Positions 36,126-46,173 of a DNA stretch of 64,000 bases are shown here, one piece after another. The position numbers and the translations under genes were made by a program. Source of the DNA: Brachypterus glaber (taxonomy: Eukaryota > Arthropoda > Insecta > Coleoptera > Kateretidae); NCBI GenBank assembly GCA_958510825.1, contig OY294054.1, positions 13,901,390 to 13,965,389 of the forward strand, written 5' to 3'. The notes under the pieces are model-generated. The model did no database searches, was not told where the DNA came from, and was given only the letters and a program-made list of their open reading frames with translations. Within the stretch, counting starts at the first letter, position 1. Each line of letters starts with the position of its first letter.

Positions 36126-36370
36126 GTTAAAGACTCCAAGGACCTAATGAGAAAACTGTCCATAATCCAAGTTAGAAAATAACAAATTCCGAAGTAAAAG
36201 ACTCTAAGGACCTAATGAGACAACTGTGTCAACAGAAACCGGATAATATCCAGTTTGAAATATCAGAATTGTTTAGTAAATTTATTCATACTTAAAGAAT
36301 ACTTTCCTATTCTGCAATCACTTCAATTTATGAACAATCTGAAAAGACTTGTCCCTCTGGAAGGTGAGAA
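36126..36370 (+). pseudogene. Decayed duplicate of the 3' part of the preceding exon, copy 2
   Basis: GAAAATAACAAATTCCGAAGT, AAAGACTCTAAGGACCTAAT, TGTCAACAGAAACCGGATAA and TTTAGTAAATTTATTCA match the exon at 34735-34924 closely. A change creates CATACTTAA, an in-frame stop. The donor remains GT (AAG|GTGAGA). The first ~35 bases (AAAGACTCCAAGGACCTAATG) are a further partial copy of the same exon segment. The following intron sequence (CCGTTTTAACTAAATAAAG, AATAATTTTAAGTAGC) matches that after copy 1, so exon end and intron were duplicated together. Confidence 0.87.
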
Positions 36371-37184
36371 ATTTAATGCTTTATGCCGTTTTAACTAAAT
36401 AAAGAAAATAAAACTTTGTTTACTTCGAAAAAGTGTTTCTGACTGTTCAAATAATTTTAAGTAGCTATTATTGTTACTTAGAATATTTAAATTATTTGTA
36501 ATCATTGATTACTAATCAAACAGACTCGTACACAGAGAAAAATATTAATACAAGTAAACAAATTGAGTGAAGTAAAATATCCCTATAATTTGTTATTTTT
36601 TTTTCAAGATTACATTATCATCATTAGGGTTTCAAATACACATAAATAATAAGTAAATACTATATTTATTATATTAACCTAATTAGTCCAAAACATAAAT
36701 TTTATATAAAGACAATATTAGTTGCCACCACAATTAAACATCATATTGATTTACTTTGATTAAATATAATGTCGTTTTAAAAGTTTATTAATACCACAGG
36801 TTCGTAAAACTTTAGTCAGTTACCCCTTACCTGACTAAATATGTCTTATGTATTTTTGGGCGCTCCCGAACTATGAAAAAGTGGTTTCGGTCAGATTTGG
36901 TTGAATTTTGGATATGTTACAGTTCTCGATATTCTCATTAAAAGTGTTTTGCGGCACAAATCCAAAAATTTAATATTAGAGGTGCTAGAGAACTTTAAAT
37001 ATCTTGAGCTAGCTCATCCAACATTATATTTTACGTTTTTTTTTTTAATTGTGAGAGTCTGAGCATTTTCTGTATCAATTTTTTACAGCGTCCACAGATT
37101 TAAAAAATATTAATATTTTAGTATGAGTAATTGACATTTTTTGTGGACGTGTGTATTTATTAATTATAATTAAAACTATCATAT

Positions 37185-38217
37185 CGTCGGCTTACAAGTA
37201 AAGAGCACTAAGTCCAAAAACATGGTTTTGAGATATTGACAAATTTAACTTTCTTTGTTGTTTTTTAATTTTTGTAATAATTGTTTTTGGAAAAAAACTA
37301 CCGCAAGTTGCAATGACATGTTTGGACATAATAATGTCCCATTTGTAGTCAAATAAAGAAAAATTGAAGTAGTTTAATTCAACTAAATTTGAAAAAAGAC
37401 ATGGACTTAGTGCCTTTTACTTGTAGGCCAACGACGTCGGCTTACAAGTAAAGAGCACTAAGTCAATAAAATAATACAACAAAACTATTTAAAATTAAAA
37501 CCCCTCTATTAATTAAACGTATAACTATAAAGTAGAAAACAAGATGTTTACATACCTTTTCAAAAACTAGATTTAAAAAAAAAGGGTTTGGACTTTTTGA
37601 TTGTTTAAAGAAAGTTTCCATTTTGGACTTTTAATAAAATTAATTAGTATTAATTATATGAAACTGCTTACTATGTCAGAACTAAGACAGTTTTCAGAGG
37701 CCATCGGCTGTGCCGGCAAAGAAGCATTTCCTAAAGTCAATAATTATAATGAATTAATGATAAAACACTTCACGGTGCAATTCTAAGGGCTGTTTTCCGA
37801 ACTTTCCGCGAACTTTAGTTTTTTTCTTATATTCTTGTTATTTATGTGGTAACCAAGGATTTAAGAGCAAAATTAAAATAATCTATCAGTTAAAATTTGA
37901 ATGCGTTTTTCAGTACAATAAAGAACGCGATATTGTATCATATAAATGATTCAAGCAATCATAGTTTTATAAATTAAATCTTTTTAGTGCAGAAACATTT
38001 GAAATAATCTACAAGTAAAACGCACTAAGTGCACTAAGTGACTTAGTGCCTATTGCCAGATAAAATTTTAATCAAAATCAAATTGGTGCGTTTTGGCAGT
38101 CCACCTAGAAGTTAGTTCGGTTTACCTATACATAGATCATCAAAAATTAACTACAGTGCTATTAAAATCCCATTTTTGCAAAAAAGTGACTTAGTGCCTT
38201 TTACTTGTAAGCCGACG
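37185..38217. mobile_element. Two abutting TIR elements with CGTCGGCTTACAAGTAAA ends
   Basis: CGTCGGCTTACAAGTAAAGAG then CACTAAGTC occurs at 37185 and again at 37435. The inverse GACTTAGTGCCTTTTACTTGTA occurs at about 37404-37425 and 38189-38210, so units of 250 and 783 bp lie head to tail, sharing a junction. ATAT flanks the pair on both sides (37181-37184 and 38218-38221). An internal CACTAAGTGCACTAAGTGACTT occurs near 38020. No transposase is visible. Confidence 0.75.
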
Positions 38218-38224
38218 ATATAAT

Positions 38225-39490
38225 CTATTATGTGTTTAATGTGTTTAAACTGTACCGTTATGGATTTAAAACAAAAATTAGCAGAAATTATATCTGACCT
38301 AGAAAGAATATTTACGGAATCTAAAAAACATTGCCTACAGCTAAACCCAAATAAATCAGTTGCTCTAGTTTTTGGAACAAAACCACAATGTGAACTCGTA
38401 AAGTCAGAAGGAATAATCAAGGTAAATAATAGCACTATTCCCTATGTAAGTAGTCACAAAAACCTAGGTCTCATAATCGACAACACTTTTAGATATAAAG
38501 AACACCTCAAAAAATGTATAGGTAAAGGTTATGGAAATTTAAAAAAATTATTTTCTCATAGAGCGTACCTAAGCATACCAACTAAAAAGCTATTATGCGA
38601 AGCACTAGTTTTATCTCAAATTCGTTTCTGCGGTACCGTATTCTATCCGTGTCTAGATCAAGAATATAAAGAAAAATTACAAAAACTTCAAAACTCATGC
38701 ATAAGGTTTATACACGGTGTTAGAAAGCGGGAAAGAGTTTCGTACTATCGTAAACGCCTTGGCTGGTTCAAAGTATGCGAAATGTTTCAACTCCAAAATG
38801 CTACCCTTTTCTATAAAATAATTGTCAATAAAAAACCTAGTTATCTAGAAAGGAAAATTAAATATCGCACCGATATTCATGCATTAAGTTTAAGAAATAA
38901 AAAGTTTAACTTAGCTACTGTTCCTAAACACAAAAAAGAGTTATTTAAAAGAAGTTTTTCCTACCAGATTTGTTCATTCTACAATAAATTTCACAATTTC
39001 TTTAATTTTAGCCTACCAAGATTTAAAAGATATGTCTCTGAAACCATAAAAAGTTGAAGTATTTTTTCTCGCTAAAATGATTAACTGATCAATAAATATT
39101 ATAGTTTATTTATATTTGTTTTTTTTTAATATTGTTTCTTGCTTTTCACACTAATTTCGAATTTTGATGCCTCATATATTTTATTTTATTTTTGTATTTC
39201 CCATAATCATTTATTATTTTGGTGTCGGGAAAACTATATAGTTCATATATTTATTTTATATTATTTTTTTTTTAAGGGTTAAGTGGTAGAGCAGAGGATG
39301 CAATTGGTTCTATGTGCATATCTGTATCACAAACTTGCGCGCATATTGTGCACTTGATTGTGCTTATTTATTTATGTACACTGGGACCATTTGAGTCCAC
39401 CTGAACTTCGCCTTTCGGCTTAATTTGTTGTAATACTTTATTGTAATTAATCTGCCGTAATAAAAACAATTTATTATTATTATTATTATA
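38225..39490 (+). mobile_element. 5'-truncated LINE with 3' UTR and (TTA)n tail
   Basis: Begins abruptly a few bases after the preceding TIR pair, contains the coding remnant 38230-39057, then about 420 bp of 3' region (CACTGGGACCATTTGAG, CCTGAACTTCGCCTTTCGGC). It ends in AATTTATTATTATTATTATTAT at about 39468-39489. A microsatellite-like 3' tail is typical of CR1/Jockey-group LINEs. Target-site duplications were not identified. Confidence 0.7.
38230..39057 (+). pseudogene. LINE RT C-terminal fragment (CR1/Jockey-like)
   Basis: 275 codons that start just after where the catalytic YADD motif should be. DLKQKLAEIISDLERIF is followed by HCLQLNPNKSVALVFGTK, HKNLGLIIDNTFRYKEHL, LCEALVLSQIRFCGTVFYPC and LQKLQNSCIRFIHGVRKRE. 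This is the thumb/C-terminal region of a LINE ORF2, the part following RT motif 5. It has no stop until its natural-looking end (SETIKS). It lacks the endonuclease and catalytic RT core, so it is non-functional. The first ATG is not a genuine initiation site. Confidence 0.85.
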
Positions 39491-39959
39491 TATAATTTTT
39501 TTTTAAGCAATTTAACCATTAAATTTAATTAACTTTATTCAAGTGATATATACTGGAATTATTTCTTTGGGTGTATTACCACCTTAAAGTATTTCTATTA
39601 AATGTGTTCTATGTAAATGACGGAATAAATGAATAAAATAACTTGAATAGCTATAGTAATATAATAAGATTTAAATGTGACGTAATATATGTACAGTAGG
39701 TGCCATAACTATTGGCTAGAAGAGAGAGAGAAAGAGAGTCACTTGATGGTTTTGATGGTTTTGCTTTCGCATTTTGAAAATTTTAAAAATTCGTGCAAAA
39801 ATTTTCAGATATTTTTTTTTGCGTATTTTTGCGTTTTATGACTTTTATGACGATATAAATCAATTTCAAGCAAAAAAAAAATGTCAGTCGACCGGAAATT
39901 TAAATCAAACCTAAAAATAAGAAAATGGTGCATACAACTTTGTAACGCGAACCTGACGA

Positions 39960-40165
39960 TATGTCAAAGGCACTTTTTAAAGACTGTTTTTACGCATTCG
40001 CCCCAGAATGATTGTGTATAACAATGAATTTTATAAATGTAACCTATATTACTCGGAAATTTGGAAATAGCTTAATTAGAATGTACTTTAAGACATATAC
40101 AATATAAATTATAAAATACAGCCAGGAGAAAATAAGTTAATAAAAATGGTCACCAGAATTTTCCA
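39960..40165 (+). mobile_element. Single arm of TIR element family F2
   Basis: ATGTCAAAGGCACTTTTTAAAG, CGCCCCAGAATGATTGTGTATA, AGAATGTACTTTAAGACATATA, AGCCAGGAGAAAATAA and AAATGGTCACCAG follow the same order as 9890-10160, the right arm of the element around the LINE. The other arm was not found nearby. Confidence 0.6.
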
Positions 40166-40844
40166 TTAGAGCAAATATGACATAGCCGTTAGGCAATTTA
40201 GCGAAAATCCCGCAGAGACATGGCTTTAATATCTAATTTTGTTTATCCATTAGTCGCTCACTGATTTATTGTAAGAGCATACATTTAAAATGTACGTCTT
40301 CATAAACACTGCCAACTAAACAATACTTTCCCATACAGTTCAAAGAAAACCTTAGTACACTATAAAAAATAATTATGTAATTACACATCATTCTGCATGT
40401 AAATGTAATTCAGTTCAAATACATGTAAAATTTACTAGTCTGCAAAATAATAAATATGTAAATTTACATGCGGAATCATAGGTAATGTGTTTGCCAAGCA
40501 GGTACAATTAAAAGTTACGAGATTTGACATGTAAGGAAACTAAATTAGATAATAAACCAGTGTCCGTGCGGGAATTTTCGCAAAATTCCCTCGAGCCTTT
40601 GTCATATTTGCGGTCTGGCTGACTGAATCCAACATTTAGATGGCAAATTTCTAAACAATGCATGTTGCATTTCAGACAGTTATGATTCTGGTTATTCGTA
40701 AAGGAGCCATGCATAAAGATGACATTAAATTAATCAGTCTAGTTTTCCACAACATTTGATTACCCCATATACTACATGTCAACTTTCACTGATAAAAATA
40801 CACTGCACAGTAAAAGAGCTTTCCCATTTTACACCACCGCGCGT

Positions 40845-41590
40845 AAAATGGATTTTTTTATTATCAGATTCACTTTCAGCAACCATAAAAACCTTAATAT
40901 ACCAATTTTCACGAAAACTACCCTCTGCCCCTTTGGGGGTGAAGTTAGAATTTTGTTATAATCAGATTCCCTTTCAACAACCTCAAAAACCCCAATATAA
41001 CAATTTTCACGAAAACTACCCCTCACCCCTCAGGGGGTGTATTTAGAATATTTTTATTATAAGATTCACTTTCAGCAACCTCAAAAACCCCAATACTCCA
41101 GTTTTCACAAAAACTACTCCCCATGAAATTAGGAAAAAAAAATGTGATAATAAAAATCAATTTCACGCGCCGAGGTGAAAAATGGGAAAGCTCTTTTACT
41201 GAGCAGTGTTTTATTATCATATTTAGTTTCAGCAACCTTGAAAACCCCTATATACCAACTTTCACAAAATCACCCCCCACCCCCTGGGGGTAGGGGTGGA
41301 GTTAGACCATTTTTATTATCAGATTCATTTCCAGCAACCTCAAAAACGTCAATATACCAATTTTCACAAAAATCACCCCCCACCCCTAAGGGGGTGGGTT
41401 CAAAAAATATATTTCAAGATTAATTTTTATCAACCTCAAAAACCCCTATCTACAAATTTTCACGAAAATTTGGAGAAAATTTCAAAATATTTACCCCCTG
41501 ACCCCCTCGGGGGTGAAGTTAGAGAAATTTTATTATCAGATTCAATTTCAGCAACCTTAAAAACCTCTATATAGCAATTTTAATTTTTTT
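40845..41590 (-). repeat. Array of ~100-bp tandem monomers (reverse of the 13140 array)
   Basis: Six to seven monomers contain TTATTATCAGATTCA, TTTCAGCAACCTCAAAAACC, CAATATACCAATTTTCACGA and a CCCCTCACCCCTCAGGGGGTG hairpin. Starts are spaced about 98-155 bp (for example CAGCAACC near 40877, 41076, 41231 and 41333). It is the inverse of the family at 13140-13610. Many short open frames on both strands here are by-products. Confidence 0.75.
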
Positions 41591-41629
41591 CTAAAAAAAA
41601 TGTACTTTTCCCCATGCCGCACGCCAATG

Positions 41630-41905
41630 TTCACCAAAAACAATCCCGAGCGAGAACTTTTGGTAAGATACCTGTATGCCAAAATTCAAGTCTCTAGCTT
41701 AAAGCATTTTTAAGTTATCGTGCTTACAATATTTCCCGGACAGACCGATCGACCGATCGACCGACAATTTTTTTTTGCTTGAAATTGATTTATATCGACA
41801 TAAAACGTCATAAAACGCAAAAATTCGCAAAAAAAAAATTGAAAATTTTTGCACGAATACAAGGCTTTCCGAAATTTTGAAAATTTTCAAAATGGGAAAG
41901 CAATA
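41630..41905 (-). repeat. Dispersed repeat adjoining the tandem array
   Basis: ACAATCCCGAGCGAGAACTT, CCTGTATGCCAAA, AAGTTATCGTGC, CGATCGACCGATCGACCGAC, TTGATTTATATCGACATAAA and GAAATTTTGAAAATTTTC match 18862-19050, 25700-25890 and 39790-39890. Unlike 18837, only one arm of the hairpin remains. Confidence 0.65.
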
Positions 41906-41947
41906 TTTGTAAGAATATGGCCAACATTAAGTTATGTGAGTTTTCCA

Positions 41948-42140
41948 GAACATATTCTGTATAATTTAATAATAAGTTATGTAAAATAAAATTTTGCGGA
42001 ACATATTCTGTAAAAATTTATGTGAAATAAAATTTTACAGAACATATTCTGTAAAAATTTATGTGAAATAAAATTTTACGGAACATATTCTGTACAAGTT
42101 TGTGTAAAATGAAATTTTACAGAACATAATCTGTAAAAAT
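41948..42140 (+). repeat. 41-bp minisatellite
   Basis: ACATATTCTGTAAAAATTTA followed by TGTGAAATAAAATTTTAC is repeated with exact 41-bp spacing at 42001, 42042, 42083 and 42124. A divergent first unit lies at 41950 (51-bp spacing). It is flanked by ATAACTTA/TAAGTTAT-type AT-rich palindromes up to about 42340. Confidence 0.85.
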
Positions 42141-42399
42141 CACATAACTTACGTTGGCAGTATTCTTACCTACGTTATGTTCTGTAAATAAAGAGCGCCA
42201 ACAATTACATAATATATTATGTGAACATACATTATATATTATGTGAAACTTAAAAATTACATAATAAGTTATGTGAAGATACATAATATATTATGTAAAT
42301 TTCAAAAATATAGTAAATTTTACATAACTTATTGTGTGATTGTGTGAATTTTATTTGTGTTGGATTATTTTTATTACTTTCTCATAGAAGAAAGTATTG

Positions 42400-42660
42400 T
42401 GAAAAAGAAAGTTTTTTTTTTGCTTAAATCATCTTCCTTTTTCCTGAAACGTCAAGAAAAATCAAAATAAGCAAAAAAAAATATGTCTTCTGTCTCTCGG
42501 TAGGTCTGTCTGTCTATCTGTCTGTATTCACGATAACTTAAGAAAGCTGTGAGCTATCGACTTGAAATTTGGTACGCAGATGTATTTTTATATTATCTTG
42601 GACAAGTTCGCATTTGAGCAAAATCGGCTGGAGGAAAGAGGTGTAAAACGGGGGTTTAAT
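42400..42660 (+). repeat. Dispersed GTCTGTC repeat, second copy
   Basis: AAATCATCTTCCTTTTTCCTGA, AAGCAAAAAAAAATATGTC, a GTCTGTCTATCTGTCTG tract, CACGATAAC, GACTTGAAATTTGGTACGC and ATTATCTTGGACAAGTTC follow the same order as 890-1080. Confidence 0.65.
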
Positions 42661-42712
42661 TTTGTTTAGTCATATTTTTTTATTATTATTATTAAGAACA
42701 ATTTTAAAACCA

Positions 42713-42838
42713 GGGTCTCTATTCTTGACCATTCGCAAAAATAATTCGCATACTCAGTTGCTATGGTATCTAATGTGTGATCGGATGTATCATAGCAACT
42801 GCGGATTATTTTTGCGAATGGTCAAAAATAGAGACCTA
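42713..42838. mobile_element. 126-bp palindromic MITE (AGGGTCTCTAT termini)
   Basis: GGTCTCTATTCTTGACCATTC, CGCAAAAATAAT and GTTGCTATG are inverted as ATTATTTTTGCG, GAATGGTCAAAAATAGAGACC and CATAGCAAC. It is a nearly perfect hairpin and non-coding. It lies inside or next to the preceding GTCTG repeat. Confidence 0.75.
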
Positions 42839-43724
42839 GAACGTTAAATAAAACTACACAAAAATGTTATCATATTTTTCCAGTGCTTAGTTTGCGAGAT
42901 ATTTGGGGTGGATCGGTTTTAAATCATCCCTTTATGTAAATATATTATTCACTTTGCCCAAATAATATTTGCTTAATACAAATAATTATTTTTCTTTGTA
43001 TACCGCTGAGAAAACAAAAGAGTTCAATTAATTCCAACCGCAGAATATTTCATTTTTTTAATGAATAAAAGAAAGATAAATTATATGTACAAAATAAATA
43101 ATATATGAAAATGGAGATGTTTAAGAGGTAATTGTAGGTAAAATGTGTAAAAAGAAAGTGGAAAATATTTGAAACGTGACCAGAATAATTTTTATTGAGC
43201 GTAGTATTATCAGCTTTTTCCTTGTAATAATAAAGTTTAAAAAAAGTATACAATAGTACATTTATTTAAATCCTATTTAATTCATATAGACTCTATATTA
43301 TAGAGTGCTTTTATTTGTTTAATTTTTGAACGAAGAAAATTTAATTACTGAAAATAGCGATTTAGCGCTTTCTACAAACATTTAGTATAAAGTATTTGTA
43401 ATAATTGTATCAAATACTCATTACAAGTATAAAAATACTTGATATAAACATATTTAACTCATTTTTAAAAAATGCAATATTGTTTTTCGAATTCAATTAG
43501 AAGGTACTTGTTTCCAAGAAATCAATAGACCTATTTTTTATTCGTATAATATAATTAATACGCAGTATAAATATATACCTGAAATCTTTCATGTGAGTTT
43601 CATTAAAACTCAATACAAGATAGAGGCCCGAAAATTTAGTGAGGAAAATACCTTAAGGGGGGCTTTCGGCACAAAAGAAATAAAACAAATCTATTATCCA
43701 AATATACCCTAATAAAGAATATTA

Positions 43725-43923
43725 GGTCGATTCTAGTCTAAACAGGTACATTCCACCCTTAGAAAGTGCCCCTATATTACCCTATTCTACCCAAAAAACA
43801 CTAAATTTTGAGTCAATAAATTTTGCTCTGGTTCAATTACATGTAATTAATGTGGTATGGGTAGAATAGGGTAGTAAGGGGTACTTTCTAAGAGCGATGT
43901 ATCCGTTTAGACCAGAATCGACT
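43725..43923. mobile_element. 200-bp TIR MITE (GGTCGATTCTAGTCTAAAC termini)
   Basis: The left GTCGATTCTAGTCTAAACAG and CACCCTTAGAAAGTGCCCC are inverted at the right as GGGGTACTTTCTAAGAGCG and CCGTTTAGACCAGAATCGAC. Broken end fragments of the same family follow at about 44176-44255 and 44290-44352, each ending in GTTTAGACTAGAATCGACTT. Confidence 0.7.
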
Positions 43924-45042
43924 TGCTATTTCTAGTCCCAAATATGTATTTAAAGTAATTCTGGGGACTTAATAGTACCGCCGAAAATCGCCTTTTCTTA
44001 GTTGCAGGATTTTATTGTGATATTGAAAAGGGGTGCAATAGGTGCATGGGGTGGGAAAACCTCCATTAATAATATAGTTGAATTTTGTTTGTTTGCATGA
44101 ACCCAAGAAATGTATTTTATGTGCTTTGAGCCATTTGTTTTTTAATATCTAACTTACATGTATTTGGTGTTTTTAAGTAGAATAGGGTAATATACGAAAA
44201 AAAAAAGGTAGTTTCTAAGGATGGGATGTATCTGTTTAGACTAGAATCGACTTTTTTAGGGTCGAGTATCTAACTTACATGCATTTAGTGTTTTTAGTAG
44301 AATAGGGTAATATAAGTCGATTCTAGTTGTATCCGTTTAGACTAGAATCGACTTAATATTTTTTTTTAGGGTCCAACAAATGTTTTCCAATAGATTTGAT
44401 CAATATTTTTTAGGCCGAAACCCTCCCTTATTTACCCTTCTTCTTTGGATAAAATTTTGATATGTTGTATTACTTAGATCCCTGACTAAAAAAATCCGGA
44501 CTGATTAACCATTTTGGAGTAATAACCATTGAAAAACAGGCCTATTTTTCTTGCATTTCGTGAATTAATGGACTCTATCTCGGAAACGACTAACATTAAG
44601 CAACAATTTTTAATGTTATGCTTAAAGGTGTAAATTCTTGGGGTGCCTAAATTATATATATATATATATACAGGGTGTCCATAACTTTTACATACACAAA
44701 ATAGTGTAAAGTATTTTAAAAAAATCCTGTCCATATAAAATTAGTTTGAACGCTTTAAGATAAATAATTTTCATTTGGTCCATTGTTTTCCAAAGCTCTT
44801 AGCTGGGATTAATTTTTGGCAAAAATCAAGGTAGGGTAAGGGTGTCGAAGGGTGGTAAAAAGTTAGAAAAAAAATATTTTTGTTTGAAAAAAAAAATGTT
44901 TTGAAAAACATTAAAATATTTTTTTGTATTTTTTTTCCAAAAACCTTCCATTTCTCAAAGTTTTTGATGTTTTTTTATTATTATTTTGGTATAGCAATAT
45001 TTTTTGTGGTACACAAAATATTTATATGTATAATTTTTACAG

Positions 45043-45397
45043 GAAACACTTATTGGACGCTTTACCATACATAGGCACTTCAGCCTCATTGGGCCTGATG
45101 AAGGACCTAATCCTGAAGCAAGACGTCCCCGAGTCAACAACACATGAATGGCTGATGTCAATGGCCTTTACTTCTCGACCGGACGCCAAAATGATCGAAA
45201 TCGCGTCAAAACTTTTAGAAGAACAAACGTTTAGTCCTGGAGTTGCACTTACCGTTTCCTCCATGGCTCACACCTTCTGCAGACAACGGCCGGATTGCGA
45301 GTTAAATGAGGCGGTGCAATCCATTGTCCATTTTTTCGAAAATTACACCGAGCAGTATTTTACCAAAGAGAATAATGGTAGAACTGCACAAGATAAT
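45043..45397 (+). CDS. apolpp: Apolipophorin precursor, exon 3 of window (helical domain)
   Basis: 355-nt exon, completing Arg-334 and giving codons 335-452. The acceptor is TTACAG at 45037-45042 (phase 2) and the donor is AAT|GTAAGT after 45397 (phase 0). RKHLLDALPYIGTSASLGLM then KDLILKQDVPESTTHEWLMS and PDAKMIEIASKLLEE are typical of the alpha-helical superhelix of large lipid transfer proteins, the module that braces the lipid cavity. Cys pairs (FCRQRPDC) fit a family disulfide. Sequon NYT is present. The open frame continues past the donor to 45442, and upstream from 44924, but those extensions are intronic. Confidence 0.92.
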
Positions 45398-45757
45398 GTA
45401 AGTGTGACAATAGAGTTATTTCACTCCAAAGAAAATCCATAACAAGAGTTGTAAATGAGCAATTTTGCACGCATGATGTCACACAGCGGCGAGTGCGTAA
45501 CTTTTCCCGAGTGCGTTATTAATTTACAACTCGGGTAATGTACTAGGTATATACTTTTTCTACAACCATAAAAACCAACGTCAAAAGTAACAAAATATCT
45601 GTCTGAAAAATCCACAAAAATCTAAAAAATTAAAAACATTATAAATATAGATTTTTATTATTATGTTTATTATATTATTGTCCATGATACGTCGTACTGA
45701 ACCGTGTCAGCAGAAATATTTTCTGTGACAAATTTGGCCTGTTCAAGTAAAGGCATA

Positions 45758-46173
45758 TCCACAGGCCTGCATAACAAAACATAAGCCCGCATAAGAACCA
45801 ACGAACTAATAACTCTTCTTTCTAAAATACGCATACCGTTAAAATAAAGTATCGCCAAAATCTCGGTTTGTTTGTAAACAAATAGTAGGTATATTCAGGC
45901 CTGAACAATAACAATTACCAGTAACTGGTATTGTTGTCTCTGTTAGAACAAAGATGTGCGAGTAAGACAGACGAATGTTTATGTTGCCGACGTTTTTGTC
46001 AGTTTTAACGAATAAAATGCCTATTCTAGAGAGAAGAGTTATTAGTTCGTTGATAAGAACATAATACATAACAATGCGATGCCGTGATTGGCTTGATGTG
46101 CCGCCATGTATCTTGTAAGCCAATCACGGCATCGCATTCTTATGTTTTATGTTCTTATGCAAGCTTCTGGATA
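45758..46173. mobile_element. Palindromic element split by a hAT-like MITE
   Basis: The outer ends ATCCACAGGCCTGCATAAC (left, about 45757) and TTATGCAAGCTTCTGGAT (right, ending about 46173) are inverted. The core at about 46077-46137 is GCGATGCCGTGATTGGCTTG, TGTGCCGCCATGTATCTTG and TAAGCCAATCACGGCATCGC. The copy at 55065-55187 shows the uninterrupted structure. The interruption at 45799-46052 is the hAT-like element. Confidence 0.7.
45799..46052 (-). mobile_element. hAT-like MITE, copy A, with 8-bp target duplication
   Basis: The 254-bp element starts CAACGAACTAATAACTCTTC and ends with the inverse GAAGAGTTATTAGTTCGTTG. ATAAGAAC lies exactly at 45791-45798 and again at 46053-46060, an 8-bp direct duplication as made by hAT transposases. 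It is inserted within the palindromic element listed around it. Copy B (49110) is the same sequence in the opposite orientation. Confidence 0.85.

Larger units (their letters stand above)
34925..45042 (+). other. Intron 2 of window (about 10.1 kb)
   Basis: GTAAGT at 34925 to TTACAG at 45037-45042. The split Arg codon AG|G is restored by joining, giving SGKLCHSGRKHLLDALPYIG. Besides the listed repeats I see nothing supportable in about 36510-37180, 39500-39780, 40170-40840 (except TGTAAATTTACAT-type palindromic AT sequence), 42910-43720 and 44360-45040. The last of these has a (TA)n run at about 44653-44670. Confidence 0.85.

Noticed and set aside
41948..42140. CRISPR-like array
   Set aside because: The units are head-to-tail without unique spacers, in a eukaryotic intron; it is a minisatellite.
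45839..46123. 94-codon minus-strand frame
   Set aside because: It spans the hAT-like MITE and the palindromic element, whose boundaries are defined by inverted repeats and a target duplication; no protein family is recognised.
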